Assembly (NCBI RefSeq): GCF_002139875.1
Contig: NZ_CP018793.1
Location: forward strand, 372,001-436,000
From: Campylobacter vicugnae
Lineage (GTDB): Bacteria > Campylobacterota > Campylobacteria > Campylobacterales > Campylobacteraceae
DNA: 64,000 bases
Direction of reading: 5' to 3'
Part shown: positions 1 through 7,490 of the stretch, in pieces
Numbering within the stretch: the first letter of the stretch is position 1
Layout of the letters: the number at the start of each line of letters is the position of its first letter
Notes under the pieces: generated by a model
The model's input: only the letters and a program-made list of their open reading frames with translations
What the model was told of the DNA's origin: nothing
Database searches by the model: none
Position numbers and translations under genes: made by a program

Positions 1-978
1 GTTTTGACTCTATTTTTTATGCCTAAATTTATAGCTTGGGCAAGAGTTAAAAATGCTAATCAGCCTATATATGAGCTAGCTCCACAATCTCATCAACAAA
101 AAGGTAAAACTCCGACAATGGGCGGTGTTGTTTTTGTTATTTGTGCTGTAGTGGCTACACTTTTTAGTGCAAATTTAAGCAATGCTTTTGTGCTTATTGG
201 GCTTTTTGTTTTGAGTGGATTTTGTCTGCTTGGTTTTTATGATGATTATAGCAAGATAGTTGGTCGCCAAAATCACGCTGGTTTGCACGCTAGGGTTAAA
301 TTTGCTTTTCAAATTGGGCTTGGTGTGATAGCTGCTGTGCTTTTATATTTTTTTAGCGGACTTGATTCTTTATTTTATTTTCCATTTTATAAGCATGCGA
401 TTTTAGATATATCTATTTTTGCAATGTTATTTTGGGTTTTGGTATTTACTTCGGCATCTAATGCGGTAAATTTAACAGATGGATTAGATGGACTTGCTAG
501 TGTACCTTCGATTTTTGGATTAGTTAGTCTTGGGATATTTGCTTATTTGATGGGAAATGCAGTTTATAGCTCTTATTTATTGCTACCTAAGGTGGTAAAT
601 TTAGGCGAAGTTGTGATCTTAGTTACTGCTGTTATTGGAGCACTTTTTGGATTTTTGTGGTTTAATTGCTATCCGGCTGAAGTTTTTATGGGTGATAGCG
701 GAAGTCTTAGCGTTGGTGCTTTTATAGGATATATGGGAATTGTAACAAAAAATGAGTTACTACTCATTATAATCGGGTTTGTATTTGTGGTTGAGACGCT
801 CTCTGTAATTTTACAAGTTGGTAGCTTTAAGATTAGAAAAAAAAGAGTATTTTTAATGGCGCCTTTACATCATCATTTTGAGATGAAAGGCTGGAGTGAA
901 AATAAGATTATTGTAAGATTTTGGATGATAGCTTTGGTGGCAAATTTAATTGCTTTGATAGCTTTAAAATTAAGGTAA
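1..978 (+). CDS. mraY: MraY, phospho-N-acetylmuramoyl-pentapeptide transferase (5' end outside window)
   Basis: MraY is an inner-membrane enzyme that moves phospho-MurNAc-pentapeptide from UDP onto undecaprenyl phosphate, making lipid I for peptidoglycan. The frame is open at base 1. About 325 residues are visible against roughly 353 in the family, so about 30 N-terminal residues lie upstream. Family motifs seen are TPTMGG near the N-terminus, the [10 protein letters not shown] aspartate motif in the middle, GDSGSL, and a late MAPLHHHFE histidine motif. Many hydrophobic segments fit a ten-helix membrane protein. murD follows after 4 bases, so the two are co-transcribed cell-wall genes. Confidence 0.97.
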   Translation, partial: VLTLFFMPKFIAWARVKNANQPIYELAPQSHQQKGKTPTMGGVVFVICAVVATLFSANLSNAFVLIGLFVLSGFCLLGFYDDYSKIVGRQNHAGLHARVKFAFQIGLGVIAAVLLYFFSGLDSLFYFPFYKHAILDISIFAMLFWVLVFTSASNAVNLTDGLDGLASVPSIFGLVSLGIFAYLMGNAVYSSYLLLPKVVNLGEVVILVTAVIGALFGFLWFNCYPAEVFMGDSGSLSVGAFIGYMGIVTKNELLLIIIGFVFVVETLSVILQVGSFKIRKKRVFLMAPLHHHFEMKGWSENKIIVRFWMIALVANLIALIALKLR

Positions 979-982
979 AAAT

Positions 983-2185
983 ATGGTAAAATCTCTATTT
1001 GGATATGCTAAAACCACAGAATCTATAGCTAAAAGTGGTGGCTGGAATATTTATGATGATAAATTTAAAATAGCAAGCAGTGATGAGTATGGAAATGCTC
1101 TATTGCCTGTGGATAAATTTGATCCAAATATTAGCGAATTAGAGATCCCAAGTCCAGGATTTCCGCCATCTCACCAACTAATAAAAAATGCTAAAAATTT
1201 GATTAGCGAGTATGATTATTTTAGAAATTATACTCCAAAAAGTATTTGGATTAGTGGAACAAATGGTAAAACCACAACAACTAAAATGACTGAGCATTTA
1301 TTAAAAGATCGTGGTGCTATAATGGGTGGCAATGTGGGTATTCCGCTTGGTGAGTTAGTAGGTAAAGGGGCTAAAATTTGGATTTTAGAGACTAGCTCTT
1401 TTACTATGCATTATACGAAATTTGCAACACCTGATATATATGCGTTACTGCCTATTAGCGATGATCATATAAGCTGGCATGGAAGTGCTAAAGAGTATAT
1501 AAATGCTAAGTTAAAGCCACTATCAATGATGAAAGAAGGCAGTGTAGCAATTATTCCTAAAGAGTATGAAAAATCAGTAAAATCATATGCTAAGATAATA
1601 TCTTATGATGATGAGATTGATCTGGCTAATAAATTTAGTATAGATATTGGTAGGATTGATTTTAGGGTTCCATTTTTGATGGATGCGATTATGGCGCTTT
1701 GTATTGAGAGTATAATATTTAGTCGTTGTAGCATTGATCTGCTTAATAAATTTATCATTGAGCCTCACAAGCTTGAAGAGTTAAAGGACGCCAAAGGTAG
1801 ATTATGGGTCAATGATACTAAAGCTACAAATATAGACGCAAGCCTTCAAGCCTTAGCCAGATATGAGGGGTCTAAGATTCATATTATATTAGGTGGTGAT
1901 GATAAGGGCGTGAGTATAGAAAAAGTAGTCGCTACAGCTGCTAAGCAAGGCGCTACAATCTATGCTATTGGCTCAAATTGTGATGATATAGAAAAGATGA
2001 GTGATAAATTTGGTGCTAAAGTATTTAATGCTAAAGAGCTTTATAATGCTGTAAATTTGATAGATAAAGAGATGAATATAGACGATGTTGCTTTGCTTAG
2101 TCCAGCGTGTGCTAGTTTAGATCAGTTTAGTTCATATGCACATCGTGGAGATAAATTTAAAGAATTTATAGCAAAAATTATATAA
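983..2185 (+). CDS. murD: MurD, UDP-N-acetylmuramoylalanine--D-glutamate ligase
   Basis: This cytoplasmic Mur ligase adds D-glutamate to UDP-MurNAc-L-Ala using ATP. The P-loop GTNGKTTTTK is near residue 90, followed by the Mur ligase central block (GGNVGIPLG, then LETSSF). The C-terminal ligase domain has the NDTKATN motif and a late SPACASLDQF motif. At 400 residues it is somewhat shorter than E. coli MurD (438), as is usual in this group. It starts 4 bases after mraY, and tRNA-Phe lies downstream. Nothing looks damaged. Confidence 0.96.
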   Translation: MVKSLFGYAKTTESIAKSGGWNIYDDKFKIASSDEYGNALLPVDKFDPNISELEIPSPGFPPSHQLIKNAKNLISEYDYFRNYTPKSIWISGTNGKTTTTKMTEHLLKDRGAIMGGNVGIPLGELVGKGAKIWILETSSFTMHYTKFATPDIYALLPISDDHISWHGSAKEYINAKLKPLSMMKEGSVAIIPKEYEKSVKSYAKIISYDDEIDLANKFSIDIGRIDFRVPFLMDAIMALCIESIIFSRCSIDLLNKFIIEPHKLEELKDAKGRLWVNDTKATNIDASLQALARYEGSKIHIILGGDDKGVSIEKVVATAAKQGATIYAIGSNCDDIEKMSDKFGAKVFNAKELYNAVNLIDKEMNIDDVALLSPACASLDQFSSYAHRGDKFKEFIAKII

Positions 2186-2231
2186 AATCTCAAATTTGAG
2201 TTAAATTTTATATATATTTAAGTTTAAAATA

Positions 2232-2239
2232 TGTATAAT
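2232..2239 (+). promoter_or_regulatory. Extended -10 promoter (TGTATAAT) of tRNA-Phe
   Basis: TGTATAAT lies about 20 bases before the tRNA-Phe acceptor stem, behind an AT-rich stretch. This is the usual Campylobacter sigma-70 arrangement, with a strong -10 and no clear -35. It suggests the tRNA has its own promoter. Confidence 0.6.
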
Positions 2240-2258
2240 TACAACTCATTTTTAAGGT

Positions 2259-2334
2259 GGTTGGATAGCTCAGTCGGTAGAGCAGCAGACTGAAAATCTG
2301 CGTGTCGGCAGTTCGATTCTGCCTCTAACCACCA
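2259..2334 (+). tRNA. tRNA-Phe (GAA)
   Basis: The 76-base cloverleaf has acceptor arms GGTTGGA and TCTAACC, the anticodon GAA in the ACTGAAAATC loop, the T-arm GTTCGATTC, and an encoded CCA end. Accessory DNA starts directly after it, so its 3' end is a plausible old integration site. Confidence 0.97.
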
Positions 2335-2464
2335 TCTTCTTTTTGATTTTCTTGTGGCTTTAAATAATCTTATTCATTTACCTAATTATAAATTATTTTT
2401 ATTTATTTTTATATCTTTTTAAGATAACATATACAGTCTTATGGTTGATTTTAAACATACTTAA

Positions 2465-2740
2465 TTAATAGCAATATTCAACATATCCAATTCTTGGAAC
2501 AATGGTCAAAGCTTTAGCCAGTCCCTAGCTGGTTATAATGGAGATGTAAATAAACTATTTGGGGGTAATGCTTATACACCTGAGTTTGATTATACATTTA
2601 AAAATGGTACTAACTCTTTAGCAACAACAGCTAAAGCTAATACTACAATACCTACAGCTACTGAGATGAATAGAGCTAAGCAGGTACAAAACAGACCTAC
2701 TACAACAACTCCAGTAAATAATGTGAGTAAAGCAGCATAG
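2465..2740 (+). pseudogene. 5'-truncated gene remnant of unknown function
   Basis: The frame is open from the in-frame stop at 2462 to the TAG at 2738, giving 91 codons. It has no ATG, GTG or TTG with a ribosome binding site near its beginning; the first internal ATG comes late. The encoded stretch is rich in Asn, Gly and Thr (NNGQSFSQSLAGYNGDV, later a Thr/Pro/Asn tail). It looks like the C-terminal end of a longer structural protein cut off at the tRNA-Phe side of the insertion. The family is not recognised. Confidence 0.45.
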
Positions 2741-2745
2741 TGTTG

Positions 2746-2765
2746 TCTCCTTAAATTAAGGGAGA
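2746..2765 (+). other. Small hairpin between the gene remnant and the next gene
   Basis: TCTCCTTAA and TTAAGGGAGA can pair with one bulged G just after the TAG at 2738. No strong T-run follows. It may be a weak terminator or a processing hairpin. Confidence 0.3.
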
Positions 2766-2807
2766 TTAAATTTGAATTTAAATAAAATATGAAAGGAAGT
2801 AAGAAGT

Positions 2808-3401
2808 ATGGTTACAGCTAATGGTATGGCTCATTTTGCTCCAATGATGAGATTAGAAGCTCCACAGCTAAATATAGGTAATCCTTTTAAAGATTATATA
2901 GCCCAGGCTATAGCAGAAAGGGAGCTAGAGTTAAAAGAAAAGGGATTAGGCTTAGATGAACAAAAGTTAGCTTATGCAGCTGCTGATGCTGAAGCTGGTA
3001 GAGACCTTGCTAGAGAATTAGCTGGGCAAAAGGCAAAGGATACTAAAGATCTTTTAAAGCTTGAGTATAGTCACAAGAACAATCTTTATAATAAAGCTAA
3101 AGCTGATGAGGATTTAAAACAAAAAGAGAGTAATCAATATTATGGATTGTTAGAAAGCTTAGCAGACCTAGGTACAGATATATCAAATCCACATAATTTT
3201 TTTACAGCAGCTCGTACATATGCTGAAGCTTCAGGTCTTACTGATGTAGTAAATTTTTATACTAATAACGGAACCGAAGCAGCAAAGCTTAATAATTTAT
3301 TTATGCAAAATTATATGAATAAAAATGTGACAGGAGATAGTATAAAAGGGTATAGTGGAGATGGTAAGACTAAGAAGATAAATTTTATAAATAAAAATTA
3401 A
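2808..3401 (+). CDS. Unknown coiled-coil protein, phage-like
   Basis: This 197-residue protein is not recognised. Residues about 30-110 are rich in Glu, Lys, Ala and Leu and look like a long helix or coiled coil (segments such as AERELELKEKGLGLDEQKL). The C-terminus is Asn/Gly/Lys-rich. It has no signal peptide or membrane segment. The start ATG has an AAGGAAG ribosome binding site about 10 bases upstream. The composition resembles phage internal virion proteins, which is inference only. The next gene starts 31 bases downstream on the same strand. Confidence 0.7.
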   Translation: MVTANGMAHFAPMMRLEAPQLNIGNPFKDYIAQAIAERELELKEKGLGLDEQKLAYAAADAEAGRDLARELAGQKAKDTKDLLKLEYSHKNNLYNKAKADEDLKQKESNQYYGLLESLADLGTDISNPHNFFTAARTYAEASGLTDVVNFYTNNGTEAAKLNNLFMQNYMNKNVTGDSIKGYSGDGKTKKINFINKN

Positions 3402-3432
3402 ATAAAATATAACTTAAAAGGAAAAACATATT

Positions 3433-3717
3433 ATGAATAAACTAATAATTAAATATATAGGTATGTTCTTTTTATTTTTAATTTTAGTTTTAGGGTGTAT
3501 GGGGTTTATCATATATGATAAATTAATGATAGAGTATGAAAAACATATAAAAGAGGTGATAATGTGGAGTATAGATAATAGTGAAATAAAAGATCAAGGT
3601 ATAAATATAGCTCAATGGGATATTGTAGGACAGGAGATAGAAAGAATAAAAAAATTGAGCAATCCTAATGAGATGTTTAAAGAGCTATATAGGGGGGGGC
3701 TAGTGGTAACGATCTAG
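3433..3717 (+). CDS. N-terminal half of a split membrane-anchored protein (frame broken at a G8 tract)
   Basis: The 94-residue product has one N-terminal membrane helix (about residues 9-29, IGMFFLFLILVLGCMGFIIY), then a charged helical region. It ends 18 bases past a run of eight G at 3692-3699. The ribosome binding site AAAAGGA sits before the ATG. With nine G the frame would run on without a stop into the downstream frame ending at 4688, giving one protein of about 419 residues. With seven G it would stop at once. The short form may be an OFF state or a decayed gene. The family is not recognised. Confidence 0.6.
   Translation: MNKLIIKYIGMFFLFLILVLGCMGFIIYDKLMIEYEKHIKEVIMWSIDNSEIKDQGINIAQWDIVGQEIERIKKLSNPNEMFKELYRGGLVVTI
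3692..3699 (+). repeat. Poly-G tract (G8) inside a coding frame
   Basis: Eight consecutive G in a very AT-rich stretch. Slipped-strand changes in poly-G runs are the standard phase-variation mechanism in Campylobacter. Here the tract length decides whether the frames 3433-3717 and 3786-4688 are joined. Confidence 0.85.
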
Positions 3718-3785
3718 CTCAAAGAGAGATAAATGAAGTTGATTCACAAGAGTTAGAAAAGGTAGGAACACAACAGTTAAAGAGG

Positions 3786-4688
3786 GTGGCAGAATTACAA
3801 TCGATCATATTTAGAAGTGGTACATTTGATAGGAAATTAGATGCTTTAATACAAACAGATAAATATACAAAAGATATGCCTTTTGGTACAGGAGACTTAG
3901 ATAAACTAGCTCCTGCTTTTGGGAATGCTATAAGAAAACAATTGTCTGAAGAAGATTTTAGAAAAGATCTTAAAAAAAGATATTCTAAATTTTCTCAAAA
4001 AGATATTGATGACACAGTTGAGTTATATAAAGATGTCTCATCAATCTTTAACCAAGAGATGAATTCTAAATTGAATGATATACCTTTAAAAAATTATGAT
4101 GCTATTATGAAAGCGTATAATGATCATAAAGAGTACTTTGGAAAAGATAGTAAAACTTTTAAAAGTCTTATAAATCCTAAAGATGTATTTGATCGTTTAA
4201 AGGGTAGTAATGGTAAAGAGAGATTGTTTATAAGTTCTTTACTTGCTACTTTACCTACAGAGGATTTGGTAGGGATGTTAAAAGATAAAGGTACTAAAGG
4301 TTTTAATGCTGTTATGGAGCTTTTAGATTCTAGACCTGAGAATAGAAATTCATTTAATTCTGCTATTACTGCTGCTAATGAAGTCTTAGGTAATATGGGA
4401 AGTAATATTGGTCCAGACATTATCAAAGCAGTTATGCTACATAATAGTATGGGACTAGAGAATTTAGTATCTATAAATCCTAATATAGCTAATCTATCTG
4501 TAAATGATAGGGTATATAGAAATATATTAGACGATGATGGTAATGTAATCGGTAGAGAAGATACTGGACTGCTTAGAAATAACTATAATCCTATGATGTT
4601 TGTAGAGTTAGCTAAACTGTTAAAAGGATTAGAAGATAAAAGAACATTAAAAAATCAAGGTAAGAATATGATTAATCAAGGTTTATAA
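3786..4688 (+). CDS. C-terminal part of the split protein; soluble helical domain of unknown function
   Basis: The 300 residues from the GTG at 3786 are soluble, charged and largely helical, with no recognised motif. The same frame is open upstream for 29 more codons, back to the end of the G8 tract, and reads sensibly (ASGNDLAQREINEVDSQ). The original start is therefore likely 3433, reached through a frameshift. The GTG has only a poor, very close AGAGG before it, so separate translation is doubtful. A tandem-hairpin element follows the stop. Phage-like by context only. Confidence 0.6.
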   Translation: MAELQSIIFRSGTFDRKLDALIQTDKYTKDMPFGTGDLDKLAPAFGNAIRKQLSEEDFRKDLKKRYSKFSQKDIDDTVELYKDVSSIFNQEMNSKLNDIPLKNYDAIMKAYNDHKEYFGKDSKTFKSLINPKDVFDRLKGSNGKERLFISSLLATLPTEDLVGMLKDKGTKGFNAVMELLDSRPENRNSFNSAITAANEVLGNMGSNIGPDIIKAVMLHNSMGLENLVSINPNIANLSVNDRVYRNILDDDGNVIGREDTGLLRNNYNPMMFVELAKLLKGLEDKRTLKNQGKNMINQGL

Positions 4689-4696
4689 TAAACTGA

Positions 4697-4702
4697 TATA
4701 AT
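4697..4702 (+). promoter_or_regulatory. -10 box (TATAAT) before a tandem hairpin
   Basis: A perfect TATAAT stands 8 bases past the stop of the split gene and 12 bases before the first of two hairpins. If used, it would give a very short transcript of about 50 bases. It could also be a chance match in AT-rich DNA. Confidence 0.3.
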
Positions 4703-4713
4703 ACCTTTATCTT

Positions 4714-4760
4714 AATATCTACGGATATTAACCGAGTTCCTTAATGGGACTTGGACTTTT
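4714..4760 (+). terminator. Tandem hairpins, probable terminator of the phage-like operon
   Basis: The first hairpin is AATATC / GATATT with loop TACG (4714-4729). The second has a 9-base-pair stem CCGAGTTCC / GGGACTTGG with loop TTAAT, including G-U pairs (4732-4754), followed by ACTTTT. The second is shaped like a rho-independent terminator with a short T-run. The pair could also be the body of a small RNA made from the TATAAT at 4697. Confidence 0.5.
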
Positions 4761-4863
4761 AATACAAAAATTAAAATCTCTAAATACATTGCAGATAGAT
4801 TAATTTACAATAATAAATATTCTAATTATAAAAAATATAAGCATTTTTTTTGTTTATATTTTA

Positions 4864-4869
4864 TATAAT
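4864..4869 (+). promoter_or_regulatory. -10 box of the ATPase/RloB-like operon
   Basis: TATAAT preceded by a T-rich tract, 24 bases before the ATG at 4893. AAAGGA before the ATG is the ribosome binding site. The defence-like pair therefore seems to have its own promoter, separate from the genes upstream. Confidence 0.55.
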
Positions 4870-4892
4870 GGTAGAATTAAAAAGGATATTCT

Positions 4893-5966
4893 ATGATAAA
4901 ATATTTTAAAGTATCAGGATATAAATCTATAAAAGAGCCTATAGAATTAGATTTAAATCCTAAAGGGAAAAGAATTAAAGGGACTAAATATGAATATAAC
5001 TATTTTAACAATAGGTTACCTAAATCAGTATTTTTATTTGGGCAGAATGCAGTAGGTAAAACTAATGTTTTAGAATCTATAGATAATCTATTTAATATTA
5101 TAAATAAAGGTATAGACTTAGAACAACAAAAAACTTTTATAAATGCTTCTACAAATGAGTTAAAATACCACTTAGAGGTAATCTGTGGTAATGACCTATA
5201 TACTTATAAATTAGAAATAAATCAAGAGAAGATACTATATGAATATCTATCTAAAAATAACGAACAATTTTATGAATTTAAAGATGATACTTTAGTTTCT
5301 AATCGCTATAAAGATTTTAAATCTTTACTTTCTGTTAAATCTAAAACTACTATTCTTCAAAAGTTAAAAGATAATATAATTTTAGAAATTTCTGAATTTA
5401 TAGAATATGATTGTATGTTTTATAAGATAGAGCATGGAATGCGTGGTTATAAGATAAGAGATGAAGAGATTAAAATATTTTTTGAAAGAAAGAAAGATGC
5501 TGTTATAAATATTCTTACAATATTAGATAATAGCATAACTGATTTTTACTTCTTAGATTTAAAAGATAACTCTTATAAGATGATCTTAAAACGAGGAGAT
5601 ATAGATTTTGGTATAGAGCTAGAAAGTAGTGGGATTAAAAAAATAATTTGGTTAGTCCCAATTATAATATTTACTATGGAAAATGGTGGAATAACCCTTA
5701 TAGATGAGTTAGATAGCTCTATAGGTACTATATCATTAATTAGATTTTTAAATAGTACAATAAACTCAGAAGATAATAAAAAGGGTCAATTCTTAATAAG
5801 TACTCATAATCCTTTACTCTTTGATACAGAGTTATTGTCTCCAGATCAAATATATATAGTAACTAAAGAAGATTATGCTACTAAGATAAACTCTTTAGAT
5901 TCTTTTGAATTAAGAAAAGATAAAAGAAAAGCTTATTTAAATTTTCTTAGAGGTGATTATGAGTAA
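4893..5966 (+). CDS. ABC/OLD-type AAA ATPase, AbiL/RloA-like (putative defence protein)
   Basis: The 357-residue protein begins with the N-terminal strand typical of AAA15/AAA21 ATPases (FKVSGYKSIKEPIELDL). Walker A is GQNAVGKT at residues 50-57, an ABC-signature-like ESSG is at 244-247, Walker B is ITLIDELD ending at 274 with D271/E272, and the switch histidine is in STHNP (H305). This layout is known from ATPase subunits of anti-phage pairs such as AbiL and PARIS and from RloA of Campylobacter restriction loci. It overlaps the next gene by 8 bases, so the two are translationally coupled. A role in sensing or regulating a toxic partner is inference from the family. Confidence 0.85.
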   Translation: MIKYFKVSGYKSIKEPIELDLNPKGKRIKGTKYEYNYFNNRLPKSVFLFGQNAVGKTNVLESIDNLFNIINKGIDLEQQKTFINASTNELKYHLEVICGNDLYTYKLEINQEKILYEYLSKNNEQFYEFKDDTLVSNRYKDFKSLLSVKSKTTILQKLKDNIILEISEFIEYDCMFYKIEHGMRGYKIRDEEIKIFFERKKDAVINILTILDNSITDFYFLDLKDNSYKMILKRGDIDFGIELESSGIKKIIWLVPIIIFTMENGGITLIDELDSSIGTISLIRFLNSTINSEDNKKGQFLISTHNPLLFDTELLSPDQIYIVTKEDYATKINSLDSFELRKDKRKAYLNFLRGDYE

Positions 5967-6558
5967 AATAAAACCTAGGATAAAAATAGAAGTTATAGTA
6001 GAAGGAGCCACTGAAGAAAATTATTTAAAAGAATTCACAAAACATAGTTTTGATGAAACTCTTAGGTTTAATTTTCACAATGTAAAGGGTGGTAGTTATC
6101 ACTCTATTACTAAAAAGATAAGATCTTTTAAAGGCTTATCTGACTCTACTATATTTATCGTAACTGATATAGATAGATTAGCTAATGATGAAAATGAGCT
6201 TAGTAATTTTGAAATTATGTTAAAAGTACTAAATGAGTTTAAATATAGTTTTGCCTTTATAACATATCCTAATTTTGAAGGATTTTTATCACCTCATTTT
6301 AATCCTTATGAAAATAATATACTAAAAAGATTAAAGTTAAAAAACAAGGATGAGTTAAAATCTAAAAAAGATATCTATAACCATATCGTAAGAAATGGTG
6401 GTAATTTTGATAATATTTTTAAAAGATATAAAAAGGAAAATTTATGTTGTTATAAGAGAGAAAATAAAACTATATTTGATAAATCTAAAATACGACTAGA
6501 GCAATCCTCATTTATATATTTTATAGAATATTGTAATGGTTTAAAAAATAAAAAATAA
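5959..6558 (+). CDS. RloB-like protein with TOPRIM-type acidic residues (AbiLii-like)
   Basis: This 199-residue partner of the upstream ATPase starts with IEVIVEGATEENYL, whose E15 matches the first acidic residue of TOPRIM-like folds. The DxD motif is TDIDR (D70, D72). A later PNFEGFLSPHF resembles the conserved PxFExWLLLHF block of RloB proteins. Together these point to an RloB (AbiLii-type) nuclease-like effector. I chose the ATG at 5959, which has AGAGG upstream, over a GTG at 5953. The function would be abortive infection, as inferred from the gene pair. PARIS AriB is an alternative but fits the FExxL block less well. Confidence 0.72.
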   Translation: MSKIKPRIKIEVIVEGATEENYLKEFTKHSFDETLRFNFHNVKGGSYHSITKKIRSFKGLSDSTIFIVTDIDRLANDENELSNFEIMLKVLNEFKYSFAFITYPNFEGFLSPHFNPYENNILKRLKLKNKDELKSKKDIYNHIVRNGGNFDNIFKRYKKENLCCYKRENKTIFDKSKIRLEQSSFIYFIEYCNGLKNKK

Positions 6559-6561
6559 TGT

Positions 6562-6567
6562 TATAAT
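6562..6567 (+). promoter_or_regulatory. -10 box in front of the noncoding RNA candidate
   Basis: TATAAT starts 3 bases after the RloB-like stop codon. A transcript would begin near 6574, just before the long-range helix described in the next entry. Confidence 0.45.
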
Positions 6568-6573
6568 TAAAAA

Positions 6574-6760
6574 ATCAAATCATATTTTGCTCTGCAAAGA
6601 GAACAAGCTCAAAGCTTATGCTTTAGGGTACCCAGCCTAGTAGCTGTGGTATTTATATTTTAACTATGATGTAATACTAAGACTTTGAATAATCTATAAG
6701 AGTACCACTCCCTTTGCAGATATTATTATAGAGCTGTGAGTGGTCTGGTACAAGAATTGT
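6574..6760 (+). ncRNA. Candidate structured noncoding RNA next to the defence-like pair
   Basis: No gene is seen between 6559 and 6951, and the first half is unusually GC-containing for this region. TCTGCAAAG (6591-6599) is perfectly complementary to CTTTGCAGA (6712-6720). GGTAC (6627-6631) can pair with GTACC (6702-6706). AAGCT-CAA-AGCTT (6605-6617) is a local hairpin. ACCACTC (6704-6710) is complementary to GAGTGGT (6738-6744). The last helix would cross the first and make a pseudoknot, or the two could be alternatives. A -10 box stands upstream. I do not recognise the class. 6S-like RNA, an antitoxin RNA or a phage RNA are possible. Confidence 0.45.
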
Positions 6761-6905
6761 AACTAATTTTGACAAAAATAATACTTAAATTTTTTCATAT
6801 ATTTTTATAAAATTATACTAAATTTATACTACATTTTTATTTAATATTCAGCTAGTTTAAATTAATGAGAAACTAAGTTATTACACTTTTATTTAATTTT
6901 TATGA

Positions 6906-6911
6906 TATAAT
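6906..6911 (+). promoter_or_regulatory. -10 box (TATAAT) for the small-ORF operon
   Basis: TATAAT lies 41 bases before a TTG-initiated small ORF that has an AAGGA site. The 6761-6905 stretch before it is plain AT-rich sequence in which I see nothing else. Confidence 0.45.
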
Positions 6912-6951
6912 CCGTTTTAATTTTAGATTAAAGTAAATTTAAGGATTATAT

Positions 6952-7062
6952 TTGATAACTGATTTGATTAATAATGTACTACCTCAAACTAATAAATCTC
7001 CACTAAACTCACAAGAGAAAGTAAAAGTGAAGATTAATAAAAATGAGCAGGTGTATTACTAG
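6952..7062 (+). CDS. 36-residue small ORF, phage-like context
   Basis: It starts with TTG at 6952 behind an AAGGATTAT ribosome binding site and ends with TAG at 7060. The peptide begins MITDLINNVLPQ and is lysine-rich at its end. It sits directly before the 138-residue gene at 7074 with an 11-base gap, so both would share the promoter at 6906. No function is recognised. Its reality rests on the promoter, ribosome binding site and spacing only. Confidence 0.35.
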   Translation: MITDLINNVLPQTNKSPLNSQEKVKVKINKNEQVYY

Positions 7063-7073
7063 ATATTGAGTGG

Positions 7074-7490
7074 ATGACTATGGTAGGAGCTGCAGCAGCA
7101 AGTGGAGCTGCTATGGGGTTGAGTGCTGGTAGTAATGGTGGGAGTATAGGATCAGCACTATCTTCAGCTCTAACATCTCCAATGACATATATATCTTTAG
7201 CTGTAAATTTAGCTCTGAATATGTATGGCAGTAGCTTAGAAGCTAAGATAAAAGGTATGCAAAATGAGTTAAAAGAGATGGAGGAGAACTGGGAGAAAGA
7301 AGTTGATTCTAGAGTTAATCCTTTAGGTGGAATAGGTAAAACTAGTTCAGCAGGAGATGAGGACTTTGATAACTTCTATTCTTTAATGGATCAAGAATAT
7401 TTATCTCAATCTCTATTCTTAGCTTCAGATGTAGAGATGAGTTCTCCAGTGTTTAATGATAGTAAATATGATAATACTAGGAAGGTATAA
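7074..7490 (+). CDS. Small protein with an Ala/Gly/Ser-rich hydrophobic N-terminus and a helical tail, virion-like
   Basis: This 138-residue protein has an Ala/Gly/Ser-rich stretch (about residues 4-45) with a hydrophobic segment near 39-50, then a charged helix (KGMQNELKEMEENWEKEV). The pattern of a small hydrophobic head plus coiled coil recalls internal core or ejection proteins of short-tailed phages, which is inference from shape. An acidic, Ser-rich C-terminus follows. The stop is directly adjacent to the end of a convergent gene on the minus strand. Confidence 0.65.
   Translation: MTMVGAAAASGAAMGLSAGSNGGSIGSALSSALTSPMTYISLAVNLALNMYGSSLEAKIKGMQNELKEMEENWEKEVDSRVNPLGGIGKTSSAGDEDFDNFYSLMDQEYLSQSLFLASDVEMSSPVFNDSKYDNTRKV

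Noticed and set aside
4893-6558. PARIS (AriA/AriB) as the exact name of the ATPase pair
   Set aside because: The ATPase could fit, but the second protein's EGATEENYL, DxD and NFEGFL blocks look more like RloB. Without a profile search I kept the wider AbiL/Rlo-like call.
6574-6760. Retron, type III toxin-antitoxin or 6S RNA as the identity of the RNA
   Set aside because: There is no reverse transcriptase, no tandem repeat RNA with a ToxN-like gene, and no clear 6S central bubble. The class is left open.
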